Part shown: piece after piece, positions 6,879-15,842 of the stretch | Numbering within the stretch: the first letter of the stretch is position 1 | How the letters are laid out: every line of letters starts with the position of its first letter | The notes under the pieces: generated by a model | What the model was told of the DNA's origin: nothing | The model's database searches: none | What the model saw: only the letters and a program-made list of their open reading frames with translations | Translations under genes and position numbers: made by a program | Source: Bacteroidia bacterium | GTDB taxonomy: Bacteria; Bacteroidota; Bacteroidia; Bacteroidales; BM520 | NCBI GenBank assembly: GCA_009930445.1 | Contig: RZYD01000008.1 | Coordinates: forward strand, 1 to 24,522 | Direction of reading: 5' to 3' | Length of the DNA stretch: 24,522 nucleotides

Positions 6879-8024
6879 TTATTGTTGGTCTTTGAGCATT
6901 TCCAGTGCGGTATCCAGGTAAAGATATACATCAGTGGGGTGATGTCCGATGTAATCTTTACTGCGTATATGTCCCATTCTGACCATTACGGTATTCATGT
7001 CGGGAATCACAAACACATACTGGCCCAGAATTCCACGTGCGTAATAAATAGTGTGGCTCCGGTGATTAAGCATCCACCATTGGTATCCGTAGAAGTCAAC
7101 TGGATTCCCCTGATTATCCAATAAATGTTGTGCCGGAGTGAGCGATTTTTCAATCCATGTTTTTGATACTACTTGATATCCGTTCCATTGCCCGTTATTC
7201 AGCAGGAGTTGACCAAGCCGGGCGAGGTCGGTAGCATTGGTATTGAAACAGCAATAGGCTTTTTCCATGCCGTTTTTTTTGTCGAGGCTCCATCGTGCGT
7301 CTCTTTCTGCCTGCACGGGTGACCAGAAATAGCGGGAAGCAAATTCGCTGAGTGTTATTCCGCTGGCGCGGGAAATAATCATGGCAAGCAACTGGGTGTT
7401 TCCACTTTGATAGCGGAAAGTGATTCCGGGTTTCGTCTCAATGTGCTGGTTTAGCAGGAGTTTTTCGAGATTTTTACCGTAATAGGCTGCTGTAGTGGGG
7501 GTGAATAGCCCGGAATATTCCTCGTTCCAGTCTGAACCGCTGGCCATTTCCAGTAAATTTTTAAGGGTCAATCCGGAGAATATATTTTTATCGAGTTCCG
7601 GAATATATTGGATTACGGGGTCGTTTTCGCTTCCGATAAACCCTTTATCAATGGCAATTCCCGTCAGAATACCCACGATGCTTTTAGTTGCTGAGAAGGG
7701 GTTGGTCAGGCTTTCAGCACTGTATTCCTCCCAGTAGGTTTCGTGCAGCAGCATCGAATCCTTTACAATAACAAAGGCGATGGGTTTGTATTTTACTATG
7801 CTGTCGTAGAATGTTTCAGGGATGGTCAGCGTATTGTATTGCGGGTGCTGGTTCCAGGGCGACGGGTCGAGGGCTTCCACCGTACGGTTATGGAAAATTG
7901 TATAATCATCGATTCCTACATACCCGTATCGTAAGGCAGTACGGGCATATTGGGGAAGTGCAAAGTAGGTTACAACCAGGGTTGCAAGTACCAATAATGA
8001 AATTTTAACTGCGCGTTTTTTCAT
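6879..8024 (-). CDS. Membrane-anchored serine hydrolase, beta-lactamase (class C/EstB-like) family
   Basis: The 381-residue protein starts with a basic tip and one hydrophobic segment (about residues 7-24), so it is exported and either anchored or cleaved. It has the serine beta-lactamase/DD-peptidase fold signatures: Ser111-x-x-Lys114 (SATK), Tyr205 in YQSGN, and a GILGQ segment (331-335) where the third KTG-like motif normally stands. FYGYQWW (311-317) is also typical of this family. Such proteins include esterases, D-amino-acid amidases and peptidoglycan-related enzymes, and few are true beta-lactamases, so I give no resistance call. The gene lies 70 bases downstream of dxs and 22 upstream of the antiporter gene. 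I found no convincing promoter in the 70-base gap, so read-through from dxs is likely. Confidence 0.88.
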   Translation of the reverse strand: MKKRAVKISLLVLATLVVTYFALPQYARTALRYGYVGIDDYTIFHNRTVEALDPSPWNQHPQYNTLTIPETFYDSIVKYKPIAFVIVKDSMLLHETYWEEYSAESLTNPFSATKSIVGILTGIAIDKGFIGSENDPVIQYIPELDKNIFSGLTLKNLLEMASGSDWNEEYSGLFTPTTAAYYGKNLEKLLLNQHIETKPGITFRYQSGNTQLLAMIISRASGITLSEFASRYFWSPVQAERDARWSLDKKNGMEKAYCCFNTNATDLARLGQLLLNNGQWNGYQVVSKTWIEKSLTPAQHLLDNQGNPVDFYGYQWWMLNHRSHTIYYARGILGQYVFVIPDMNTVMVRMGHIRSKDYIGHHPTDVYLYLDTALEMLKDQQ

Positions 8025-8094
8025 TGTCAGGTTTTTTTGATAAGACGGTAGGGTGTAAAAGTAGAAAATCTTGGCAATAAAACCTCAGTAGCAG

Positions 8095-10029
8095 TTAATG
8101 AATTGATGTTCGCAGGGTACGTGTTTTATTTTTTGAAAGATAGCGGATAATAGTGTTATAGATGGCGGCGGAGTCAAAACCACATTCTTCGGTTAACTCT
8201 TCGGGTGAGCCATGCTCAATGAACCGATCCGGGATACCCAGTTTAATTACATTCGCCGAATAGTTGTGGTCACTTTGGAATTCCTGAACTGCCGATCCCA
8301 GTCCGCCAACGAGCGTGCCATCTTCAAGGGTTATAATCAGTTTATGGTGGGAAAAAGCATCATGGAGCAAGTGTTGATCAAGGGGTTTCAGAAAGCGCAT
8401 ATCATAGAGGGATACCAAAACACCTTCATTCCGGAGTTCCTCGATAGCCTGTTGGGCATAATTTCCCGGATGCCCGATGGATAGAATCGCAATGTCGTCA
8501 CCGGAATAAAGTTTTCTCCCTTTGCCGATGGGGATTTCTTTAAAGGGTACTTTCCATTTGGTATGTACTCCGCGGCCTCGCGGATAGCGGATAGAGAAAG
8601 GCCCGTGGGGTTTAAGTTGCGCGGTGTACATCATGTGCCGGAGTTCGTGCTCATCCATGGGCGCTGCAACAATCATATTGGGGATGGCTCTGAAATAGGC
8701 TAAATCAAAGGAACCATGGTGTGTCGGGCCATCTTCACCCACCAGTCCGCCACGGTCAAGGCAGAATACTACCGATAAATTTTGCAGTGCTACATCATGA
8801 ATTACCTCGTCATAGGCCCGCTGCATGAAGGTGGAGTAAATGTTGCAGAACGGGATGAATCCCTGTGTGGCCATTCCGGCGGCAAAAGTCACCGCATGCT
8901 CTTCTGCGATCCCCACATCGAAGCTACGGTCAGGCATTTTATTCGTCATCAGATTCAGCGAACATCCGGTTGACATGGCCGGTGTAATTCCAACAATTTT
9001 TTCGTTTTGCGTTGCCAGTTCAACAATCGTATGTCCAAAAACGATTTGGTATTTGGGTGGGATTTTCCCGCATTCATAAGCAAGCTGTTCGCCGGTATTT
9101 TTATCGAAAACCCCGGGAGCGTGAAATGCCGTTTGGTTGCGCTCGGCAGCAGAAAAGCCTTTTCCTTTTGTGGTTATGGTGTGCAATAGTTTTGGACCGG
9201 GTATAGATTTTAAATCCTGCAGCAATTTAATCAAATGGGTGATGTCATGGCCATCCACGGGGCCAAAATATCTGATTTTAAATGCCTCGAACAGGTTGCT
9301 GCTATCAAAAATTGAGGATCGAAGGGCATTTTTTGTTTGGCGGACTACGTTTCTTCCGTTTTTGCCATATTTTTTCTCTCCGCCTAAAAGTCGCCAGATT
9401 CTATCTCTTAGCCGATTGTACGCTTTTGAAGTCCGTATATCGGTAAGATAGTCCTTGATGGCGCCCACACTCTGGTCGATGGCAATTCCGTTATCGTTAA
9501 GAATAATCAAAAGGTTGGTATTGGAAACGCCGGCATTGTTAAGCCCTTCCAGTGCGAGTCCGTTAACAATGGAAGCATCTCCTACCACGGCAATGTGTTG
9601 CCGTGTCATATTTCCTGCCAGTTTACTGGCAGTGGCCATTCCCAGGGCAGCGGATATACCTGTTGAGGAGTGCCCTGTTCCAAAGGCGTCGTATTCGCTT
9701 TCGCTGCGTTTTGGAAACCCGCTGATACCTTTATAGGAGCGGTTGGTAAAAAAACGTTCTTTTCGCCCTGTGAGAATTTTATGGGCATAGGCCTGATGTC
9801 CCACATCCCATACCAACAGGTCGTCGGGTGTGTCAAAAACATAATGCAGGGCTACGGTAAGCTCAATTACACCCAAACTGGCCCCCAAATGCCCCGGATT
9901 GACGGAAATAACATCAATAATAAAATCACGTATTTCACTGCATAATTGTGGCAGTTGTTCCATGGGAACCTTGCGCAGCTCGGCAGGTGATTGTATTGTG
10001 CTTAATAGTGTCCCCTTTTTTGGTACCAT
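8095..10029 (-). CDS. dxs: 1-deoxy-D-xylulose-5-phosphate synthase
   Basis: Dxs condenses pyruvate and glyceraldehyde 3-phosphate into DXP, the first step of the MEP isoprenoid pathway and a precursor of the thiamine thiazole ring. The 644-residue length is normal. Visible landmarks are His49 in NPGHLGASLG, the TPP-binding stretch from GDAS (150-153) to LNDNG (177-181), DVGIAEEHAV (371-380) with the catalytic glutamate, GEDGPTHHG (431-439) and RYPRG further on. The TPP motif reads GDAS rather than GDGS, a variation I believe is common in this phylum. The gene follows the SufT-like gene after 56 bases and shares its direction. I found no clear promoter there, so dxs may be expressed from the suf promoter. 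Its cofactor TPP is the product of ThiL, encoded at 15860-16915. Confidence 0.97.
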   Translation of the reverse strand: MVPKKGTLLSTIQSPAELRKVPMEQLPQLCSEIRDFIIDVISVNPGHLGASLGVIELTVALHYVFDTPDDLLVWDVGHQAYAHKILTGRKERFFTNRSYKGISGFPKRSESEYDAFGTGHSSTGISAALGMATASKLAGNMTRQHIAVVGDASIVNGLALEGLNNAGVSNTNLLIILNDNGIAIDQSVGAIKDYLTDIRTSKAYNRLRDRIWRLLGGEKKYGKNGRNVVRQTKNALRSSIFDSSNLFEAFKIRYFGPVDGHDITHLIKLLQDLKSIPGPKLLHTITTKGKGFSAAERNQTAFHAPGVFDKNTGEQLAYECGKIPPKYQIVFGHTIVELATQNEKIVGITPAMSTGCSLNLMTNKMPDRSFDVGIAEEHAVTFAAGMATQGFIPFCNIYSTFMQRAYDEVIHDVALQNLSVVFCLDRGGLVGEDGPTHHGSFDLAYFRAIPNMIVAAPMDEHELRHMMYTAQLKPHGPFSIRYPRGRGVHTKWKVPFKEIPIGKGRKLYSGDDIAILSIGHPGNYAQQAIEELRNEGVLVSLYDMRFLKPLDQHLLHDAFSHHKLIITLEDGTLVGGLGSAVQEFQSDHNYSANVIKLGIPDRFIEHGSPEELTEECGFDSAAIYNTIIRYLSKNKTRTLRTSIH

Positions 10030-10085
10030 GTGTGTCTGATCCGATGAAGTATTAACAAAAGTTTAATAAAAAAGTTTTTCGCAGG

Positions 10086-10400
10086 TTATAACATCCCAAG
10101 TGCCAGTTTTGCCTCATCAGAGAGGCTATCCGGGTTCCATGCAGGCTCAAAGGTCAGTTCTATCGATACCTCAGTGATGCCTTCGATAGGAAGCAGGGTG
10201 TCGTGTACTTCCTGTGGCAATGACTCTGCCACCGGGCAGTTGGGCGACGTAAGAGTCATCAGGATTTCTACTTTTCCGTTTTCATTAATTTCTATATGGT
10301 AGATGAGCCCCAGATCGTAGATGTTTACCGGAATTTCGGGATCATAAATGATTTTTAGATTTCGGATAACCGCTTCGCGAAGTGCTTCTGTATTTTTCAT
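10086..10400 (-). CDS. MIP18-family (DUF59) Fe-S assembly protein, SufT-like
   Basis: This 104-residue protein is a single MIP18/DUF59 domain. The family motif DPEIPVNIYDLGL is at residues 20-32, and TSPNCPVAESLP (51-62) contains the conserved Cys55. EPAWNPDSLSDEAK near the C terminus is typical of the PaaD/SufT subgroup. In other bacteria these proteins help mature Fe-S proteins alongside Suf, probably in cluster transfer. The gene starts 6 bases after the sufE stop codon and so belongs to the same transcript. That location favours a SufT role over the phenylacetate-pathway PaaD role. I leave the symbol empty because the longer classical SufT of Firmicutes has a different layout. Confidence 0.88.
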   Translation of the reverse strand: MKNTEALREAVIRNLKIIYDPEIPVNIYDLGLIYHIEINENGKVEILMTLTSPNCPVAESLPQEVHDTLLPIEGITEVSIELTFEPAWNPDSLSDEAKLALGML

Positions 10401-10406
10401 TTTTTG

Positions 10407-10823
10407 TTATGATTTTGCCTGAAAAGCCATGGCATAGAATTTAATTTGTTTTACCATGCTCAACAATCCGTTCGACCGGGTAGGTGAGAGATGTTCTTTT
10501 AGTCCAAGTGTATCGAGAAAACTTAGATCGGCCTCCAGAATCGCTTCCGGCGTTTCGTGGTTAAAAACACGAATGAGCAGTGCTGCAATTCCCTTAGTGA
10601 TAATTGCATCACTGTCGGCGGTAAAATGAATTTTGCCTTCCGCCAATGTGGCATCCAGCCAAACACGCGACTGGCATCCTTTGATTAGGTTTTCCTCTTT
10701 TTTTTTGTCCTCATCAATCGGTGGCACGGTTTTCCCCAGCTCTATTAAATAAGTATATTTATCCATCCATTCATCGAAGAGGCTGAATTCATTCACCAGC
10801 TGGTCTGTTTTTTCTTTTATCAT
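10407..10823 (-). CDS. sufE: Cysteine desulfuration protein SufE
   Basis: SufE accepts persulfide sulfur from SufS and passes it to the SufBCD scaffold. The 138-residue protein has the family's acceptor cysteine, Cys50, in GCQSRVW (residues 49-55), corresponding to Cys51 of E. coli SufE. The helical N terminus (VNEFSLFDEWMDKYTYLIELG) and the LSPTRSNGL segment near residue 112 are also characteristic. It starts 4 bases after the sufS stop codon, so the two partners are translated in close succession. Nothing is missing or unusual. Confidence 0.95.
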   Translation of the reverse strand: MIKEKTDQLVNEFSLFDEWMDKYTYLIELGKTVPPIDEDKKKEENLIKGCQSRVWLDATLAEGKIHFTADSDAIITKGIAALLIRVFNHETPEAILEADLSFLDTLGLKEHLSPTRSNGLLSMVKQIKFYAMAFQAKS

Positions 10824-10827
10824 AAGG

Positions 10828-12036
10828 CTAACAGAACATAGTTTTTACTTGTTGAACGGCTTTTATCAGAACATCAATTTCTGCTTTCGTATTATAAACG
10901 GCAAACGATGCCCGAATGGTACCCGGTATGCCAAAAAAATCCATTACCGGTTGTGCACAGTGGTGTCCCGTTCTGACGGCAACGCCAAAGCGGTCGATGA
11001 TGGTCCCTGCGTCGTAAGGGTGTACATTATCAATTAAAAAGGAAACAACCCCTGATTTTTTTTCTGGCGTTCCCACCAGAGTGATCCCCCCTTCCGCCAG
11101 GAGTTGCTCTTCGCAATATCTTATCAATGCCTCTTCTGTTTCTGCTATGGTTGAAATTCCTGTGTCGCTGATAAAACGGAGGGCTTCCCCAAGTCCAATC
11201 ACATCCCCGACATTAGGCGTCCCGGCCTCAAATTTAAAGGGAAGCACATTGTAGGTGGTTTTTTTGAAAGTAACTTCATCGATCATTTCCCCTCCACCCT
11301 GATATGGGGGCATAGTTTCCAGCCATTGCTCCTTACCGTATAAAACGCCAATGCCCATCGGCCCGTACATTTTATGGCCCGAAAAACAGTAAAAGTCACA
11401 GTCGAGTGCCTGTACGTCAACTTTTGTATGTGCTACAGCCTGTGCCCCGTCAATCAACACCGGGATCCCCAGGTGATGTGCGGCATCAATCATTTTTTTT
11501 ATGGGATTTACCGTGCCCAGTGCATTGGAGATATGCGCAATGGCCACCAGTTTTACTTTATTGCTGAGCAGCTGTGGCAATGCCTCGGTCATCAACTCCC
11601 CGTTGAGGTTCATCGGCAGCACTTTCAGCGTTGCGCCCCGTTCTTCACAGGCCATTTGCCATGGGACAATGTTGCTGTGATGCTCCAGGGCAGATATCAA
11701 TATTTCATCCCCGGACGAAACATACTTCTTGCAAAAACTATACGCTACAAGATTGATCGCTTCCGTGGTACCCCGTGTAAAAATAATTTCATGGCTGTGT
11801 TTTGCATTGATAAACGTTTTTACCTGTTCGCGGACATGCTCATACGATTCGGTGGCCTGTTGACTGAGGGCGTGCACACCCCGGTGTATATTGCTGTTTT
11901 GTTGGATGTAATAATTTGAAATGGCGTTGATAACACGCAGCGGTTTTTGGTTTGTTGCAGCATTATCAAGATACACCAGTGGCTTATTATGAACGCTGGT
12001 TTTCAGGATGGGAAACTGTGATCGTAGGCTATGCAT
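10828..12036 (-). CDS. sufS: Cysteine desulfurase SufS
   Basis: SufS is a PLP-dependent enzyme that removes sulfur from L-cysteine as a protein-bound persulfide, giving alanine. The 402-residue protein begins with the class V signature VYLDNAATNQKP (21-32). The PLP lysine is Lys222 in FSGHKMYGPMG, and the PLP-stacking histidine lies in ALEHHSN (residues 116-122). The persulfide cysteine is Cys360 in VRTGHHCAQP, equivalent to Cys364 of E. coli SufS. The short RxGxHCAxP loop marks it as group II (SufS) rather than IscS. It sits 15 bases downstream of sufD in the operon. PLP for this enzyme could come from the PdxST pair at the left of the window. Confidence 0.97.
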   Translation of the reverse strand: MHSLRSQFPILKTSVHNKPLVYLDNAATNQKPLRVINAISNYYIQQNSNIHRGVHALSQQATESYEHVREQVKTFINAKHSHEIIFTRGTTEAINLVAYSFCKKYVSSGDEILISALEHHSNIVPWQMACEERGATLKVLPMNLNGELMTEALPQLLSNKVKLVAIAHISNALGTVNPIKKMIDAAHHLGIPVLIDGAQAVAHTKVDVQALDCDFYCFSGHKMYGPMGIGVLYGKEQWLETMPPYQGGGEMIDEVTFKKTTYNVLPFKFEAGTPNVGDVIGLGEALRFISDTGISTIAETEEALIRYCEEQLLAEGGITLVGTPEKKSGVVSFLIDNVHPYDAGTIIDRFGVAVRTGHHCAQPVMDFFGIPGTIRASFAVYNTKAEIDVLIKAVQQVKTMFC

Positions 12037-12051
12037 CTCCGCTTCTTATTT

Positions 12052-13458
12052 TTATATTTTACTCATATCGATAGGGAAGGTTATTTCTCTCTCCCTGTTC
12101 TGGCAATGCAGCACGCAGGTTTCACAAATGTCAAGTTCACCATGCAGGCGTTTTTTTACCATATCATCGATCTGATTCCGTAGTACGTCAATTTTTATTT
12201 CATTAATTACCTCTGCTGCAAAGGCATACATAAGCAACATCCGTGCGCTCTCTTTACTTATACCTCGTGACATCAGGTAAAAAAGTGCATCGTTATCCAG
12301 TTGGCCCACCGTAGCACCATGGCTACATTTAACATCATCGGCATATATTTCAAGGAATGGTTTGGCTACTATTCTTGCCTTGTCGGTAAGCAGAAGGTTT
12401 TTGTTGTTTTGGTAGGCAATGGTTTTTTGTGCATTGCGGTGCACTTTAATATGCCCGTTAAATATCGCTTTTGCCTGATCATCAATCAATCCTTTGAAAA
12501 GCTCGTTACTGGTGCAATTGGGTGCCGTGTGATTAATATATACCTGATTATCAACATTTTGAGTTTTGTCTACAAGATATAGCCCTAAAACATTGGCCTC
12601 TGCTCCCGGTTCATGAAATCGGGTATGGGCATAGTTTCTGATTAATCCTCCATTGAGGGTCATCGCCACGGAATGTACCCGGCTATCGGCGAACTGACTG
12701 AAGAATACCTGATTGATAAGGGTTGTATTGTTGTTCAGGTTTTGTAATTTATAATGGTCTACCACCGCATTCTGTTTCACAATTATTTCAGTGAGTGAGT
12801 TAATAAATGCGGCCTGTTTCGTATACGAGTCGTCGCAGTGTACCAGGGTGAGGCTGCTGTTTTTTCCTACAACAATCAGGTTGCGGACATTCGTAAGCAA
12901 CCGTTCTTCATTATGGTTGATGTGTACAATCTGAATGGCTTCTTTCATTTCCACGTTGTCGGGAACGTAAACAAAAACACCGTCGTTGGCCAGTGCAGTG
13001 TTCAGTGAAATCATACCGTCAATCGTATCGATTGCGCATTTTCCGTAGTTTTCGTCCACCAGTTGCGGGTATTGCTTTTTTGCTTCCGCGAGGCTGCCAA
13101 TAATTACGCCATTGGGATGTTTTTTCAAGGGAGAGTGCCGGTATATATAATACCCGTTCAGCGTATTGACCATCAGTGTATCCAGATCCGGGATGTTACA
13201 ATGAAAAAAGGTTTCTACATTAATTTTTCTGGATTCCGGTTCAGGGCTACAATGGTATTCCTGGTCGAGAATAGATTGTATATCGGTATTTTTCCATGAT
13301 TCCAGATTTCTTCCGGGAATTCCCTGTGTTTTGAACAGCTGAAAAGCTTTGCGGCGTAGTTGTGCCATTTCCGGCGGGTCATTTTGAAGAATTTCACCGC
13401 TATGATTTTCCACGTAGTGTATGATGCGTTCTTTAATACTTTTTTGTGTGGTTTGCAT
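12052..13458 (-). CDS. sufD: Fe-S assembly scaffold protein SufD
   Basis: SufD pairs with SufB on the SufC dimer to form the SufBC2D scaffold where Fe-S clusters are built. The 468-residue protein has the SufD N-terminal helical region with RRKAFQLFKTQGIPGRNLESWKNT (about 35-58) and a beta-helix core. DVKCSHGATVG contains His380, which matches His360 of E. coli SufD at the SufB-SufD interface. The extreme C terminus is unusual: residues 445-452 read CETCVLHC, giving three cysteines and a histidine in a CxxCxxHC arrangement that could bind a metal or cluster. E. coli SufD, as I recall it, has no such tail, while some Bacteroidota homologues seem to. The gene follows sufC after 11 bases. Confidence 0.95.
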   Translation of the reverse strand: MQTTQKSIKERIIHYVENHSGEILQNDPPEMAQLRRKAFQLFKTQGIPGRNLESWKNTDIQSILDQEYHCSPEPESRKINVETFFHCNIPDLDTLMVNTLNGYYIYRHSPLKKHPNGVIIGSLAEAKKQYPQLVDENYGKCAIDTIDGMISLNTALANDGVFVYVPDNVEMKEAIQIVHINHNEERLLTNVRNLIVVGKNSSLTLVHCDDSYTKQAAFINSLTEIIVKQNAVVDHYKLQNLNNNTTLINQVFFSQFADSRVHSVAMTLNGGLIRNYAHTRFHEPGAEANVLGLYLVDKTQNVDNQVYINHTAPNCTSNELFKGLIDDQAKAIFNGHIKVHRNAQKTIAYQNNKNLLLTDKARIVAKPFLEIYADDVKCSHGATVGQLDNDALFYLMSRGISKESARMLLMYAFAAEVINEIKIDVLRNQIDDMVKKRLHGELDICETCVLHCQNREREITFPIDMSKI

Positions 13459-13469
13459 AATTATCGTTG

Positions 13470-14219
13470 CTATTTAGAAGGCTGATTCAGCCATTCATAC
13501 CCTTTTTGTTCCAGTTCGAGGGCCAATTCTTTGCCTCCGGATTTTACAATTTTCCCTTCAAAAAGTACATGTACAAAATCGGGAATAATATAATCGAGGA
13601 GCCGTTGGTAATGTGTAATTACGATGAAAGCATTGTTTTCGTTTCTAAGCTTATTCACGCCATTCGCCACTACGCGCAGCGCGTCGATATCAAGCCCTGA
13701 GTCCGTTTCATCGAGAATAGCCAGCACCGGTTCCAGCATGGCCATCTGGAAGATTTCATTTTTTTTCTTTTCTCCGCCTGAGAATCCTTCATTCACTGAC
13801 CGGTTAGTCAATTTGGAATGAATTTCGACCAGTTTCTTTTTTTCTTCCATTTTTTGCAGGAATTCTGCTGCGGAAAGGGGGTCTTTTCCATGGTATTGCC
13901 GTTGTTCGTTAATGGCGGTGCGCATAAAGTTTACCATACTCACTCCGGGAATTTCCACCGGATACTGAAAACTCAGAAAAATTCCCTCATTGGCTCTTTC
14001 ATCCACTTCCATTTCCATAAGGTTTTTCCCCATATAGTCGATGGTTCCCTCTTCAATGGTATAGATATTTTTCCCGGCAATAATGTTTGCCAGTGTACTT
14101 TTTCCTGTTCCGTTAGGCCCCATAATGGCATGCACTTCACCTTTGTTTATTTCCAGGTTGAGGCCTTTTAATATTTGTTTATTTTCGATGGAAACCGTTA
14201 GGTTTTTAATACTTAGCAT
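13470..14219 (-). CDS. sufC: Fe-S assembly ATPase SufC
   Basis: SufC is the ABC-type ATPase that drives conformational change in the SufBC2D scaffold; it is cytoplasmic and not a transporter. The 249-residue protein has Walker A GPNGTGKST (34-42), the Q-loop in FLSFQYPVEIPG (81-92), signature SGGEKKK (147-153), Walker B LAILDETDSGLD (166-177) with Glu171, and the switch His in VITHYQRL. The ETDSGLD form of the Walker B/D-loop is diagnostic for SufC. The gene lies 32 bases after sufB and 11 before sufD. All expected residues are present. Confidence 0.97.
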   Translation of the reverse strand: MLSIKNLTVSIENKQILKGLNLEINKGEVHAIMGPNGTGKSTLANIIAGKNIYTIEEGTIDYMGKNLMEMEVDERANEGIFLSFQYPVEIPGVSMVNFMRTAINEQRQYHGKDPLSAAEFLQKMEEKKKLVEIHSKLTNRSVNEGFSGGEKKKNEIFQMAMLEPVLAILDETDSGLDIDALRVVANGVNKLRNENNAFIVITHYQRLLDYIIPDFVHVLFEGKIVKSGGKELALELEQKGYEWLNQPSK

Positions 14220-14251
14220 AATTGGGTAGCGTATTAATTAGTTAATTATTT

Positions 14252-15706
14252 TTATCCTACGCTGCCTTCCAGGCTGATGGAAAGCAGTTTTTGTGCTTCT
14301 ATTGCAAATTCCATGGGAAGTTTATTGAGCACTTCTTTTGCATAGCCGTTTACGATTAACCCGATGGCACTCTCGGTGGATATCCCTCTTTGGTTGCAGT
14401 AAAAGAGTTGATCTTCTGAAATTTTTGAAGTGGTGGCTTCATGTTCCACCATAGAGGTTTGATTCTCTGTTTTTATGTAGGGAAATGTGTGTGCTCCGCA
14501 TTTATCGCCCAGCAGCAGTGAGTCGCATTGGCTATAATTACGCGCGTTCGCAGCTTTTTTAACCATTTTTACCAGCCCACGGTAGCTGTTGTCACTATGG
14601 CCGGCAGAGATGCCTTTTGATATGATGGTGCTTTTGGTGTTTTTCCCGAGGTGTATCATTTTGGACCCCGTGTCGGCCTGCTGGTAGTTGTTGGTTACCG
14701 CTACGGAATAGAATTCTCCTATCGTATTATCACCCAATAAGATGCAACTGGGGTATTTCCATGTTTTTGCTGACCCTGTCTCCACTTGTGTCCACGATAA
14801 TTTTGCGTTATTTCCTTTGCAAATGCCTCGTTTAGTAACAAAGTTATAAATACCTCCATTGCCTTCCTTGTTGCCTGGATACCAGTTTTGAACCGTACTG
14901 TATTTTACCTCGGCGTCTTTCATTACAATAATCTCCACGATGGCTGCATGTAGTTGATTCTCATCGCGTTGGGGGGCTGTACAACCTTCCATATACGATA
15001 CATACGACTCTTCATCGGCGACAATCAGCGTGCGTTCAAACTGGCCTGTGTTGGCAGTATTGATGCGAAAATAGGTGGATAATTCAATGGGGCATCGCAC
15101 GCCTCTGGGGATGTAACAAAACGACCCATCGCTGAAGACCGCTGAGTTAAGGGCGGCAAAGAAATTATCGTGTGGAGGAACTACCGAGCCCATATATTTT
15201 TGAACCAGGTCGGGATACTCCTGCACTGCGTCGCTAAAGGAGCAGAAAATAATCCCGTGTTTTTTCAGGGTCTCCTGAAAGGTGGTTTTTACCGAAACCG
15301 AATCGAATACCGCATCTACGGCTACCCCGGCCAGCCTTTTTTGCTCTTCCAGGCTGATGCCCAGTTTGTCGAACGTCTTCAGTAATTCGGGGTCAACCTC
15401 CTCCAGACTGGAATATTTAGGTAAATTTTTTGGGGCGGCATAGTAACTGATCGCCTGATAGTCGATGGGCGGAATATCGAGATGAGCCCAGGTGGGCATT
15501 TTCATGGTTTCCCATTTGCGGAAGGCGTTTAAGCGAAAAGCCAATAGCCATTCCGGCTCATTTTTTTTTGCTGAAATATACCGTACTGTATCTTCATTCA
15601 GGCCCACAGGTGCTATTTCCATCTCCACATCGGTTACAAAACCATATTTGTATTCGTTTTGTGTTACATGCTGCAGAATTTCTTCCTGTTGGTTTTCTTT
15701 TCCCAT
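14252..15706 (-). CDS. sufB: Fe-S assembly scaffold protein SufB
   Basis: SufB is the main scaffold subunit on which sulfur from SufSE and iron are assembled into a cluster. The 484-residue protein is full length and ends in the conserved LLSISLEGSVG. Landmarks include FFAALNSAVFSDGSFCYIPRGV, SYMEGCTAPQRDENQLHAA, and NYSQCDSLLLGDKCGAHTF. In the last, Cys394 corresponds by C-terminal alignment to the functionally important Cys405 of E. coli SufB. It is the first gene of the minus-strand run, divergent from thiL across 153 bases that hold promoter-like elements for both directions. The operon order sufB-C-D-S-E without sufA matches what is usual in Bacteroidota. No SufR or IscR-like regulator gene is adjacent. 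Confidence 0.97.
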   Translation of the reverse strand: MGKENQQEEILQHVTQNEYKYGFVTDVEMEIAPVGLNEDTVRYISAKKNEPEWLLAFRLNAFRKWETMKMPTWAHLDIPPIDYQAISYYAAPKNLPKYSSLEEVDPELLKTFDKLGISLEEQKRLAGVAVDAVFDSVSVKTTFQETLKKHGIIFCSFSDAVQEYPDLVQKYMGSVVPPHDNFFAALNSAVFSDGSFCYIPRGVRCPIELSTYFRINTANTGQFERTLIVADEESYVSYMEGCTAPQRDENQLHAAIVEIIVMKDAEVKYSTVQNWYPGNKEGNGGIYNFVTKRGICKGNNAKLSWTQVETGSAKTWKYPSCILLGDNTIGEFYSVAVTNNYQQADTGSKMIHLGKNTKSTIISKGISAGHSDNSYRGLVKMVKKAANARNYSQCDSLLLGDKCGAHTFPYIKTENQTSMVEHEATTSKISEDQLFYCNQRGISTESAIGLIVNGYAKEVLNKLPMEFAIEAQKLLSISLEGSVG

Positions 15707-15743
15707 GCTTTTTTTTCTGTTTTTTTTATTGATATTCGGGTTG

Positions 15744-15751
15744 CAAAATTA
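15744..15751 (-). promoter_or_regulatory. Candidate -7 element of the suf operon
   Basis: On the minus strand TAATTTTG matches TAnnTTTG and lies 37 bases upstream of the sufB ATG. The nearest TTG upstream is 15 bases away, shorter than the usual 19-21, so the -33 match is weak. The whole run from sufB to the TSUP permease could be read from here. Confidence 0.5.
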
Positions 15752-15834
15752 CAAAATTCTCTAAGGCAAGCGTTTTTTTCAACCGTTTATGTTCTATAAC
15801 AAGGAAGATTCAAAAATGATTGACAGGGTTTTCG

Positions 15835-15842
15835 TACTTTTG
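15835..15842 (+). promoter_or_regulatory. Candidate -7 element of thiL-uvrC
   Basis: TACTTTTG matches TAnnTTTG and lies 17 bases upstream of the thiL ATG, implying a leader of about ten bases. The nearest TTG (15820-15822) is only 12 bases upstream, so no proper -33 element is seen. Confidence 0.5.

Noticed and set aside
6879..8024. Antibiotic-resistance beta-lactamase
   Set aside because: The SxxK and YxxxN motifs only show the broad serine-hydrolase fold. The third motif is not a clear KTG, and most such Bacteroidota proteins are esterases or peptidases.
8025..8094. Separate promoter for the serine hydrolase gene
   Set aside because: The best candidate, TACTTTTA, lacks the final G of TAnnTTTG, and its nearest TTG is only 11 bases upstream.
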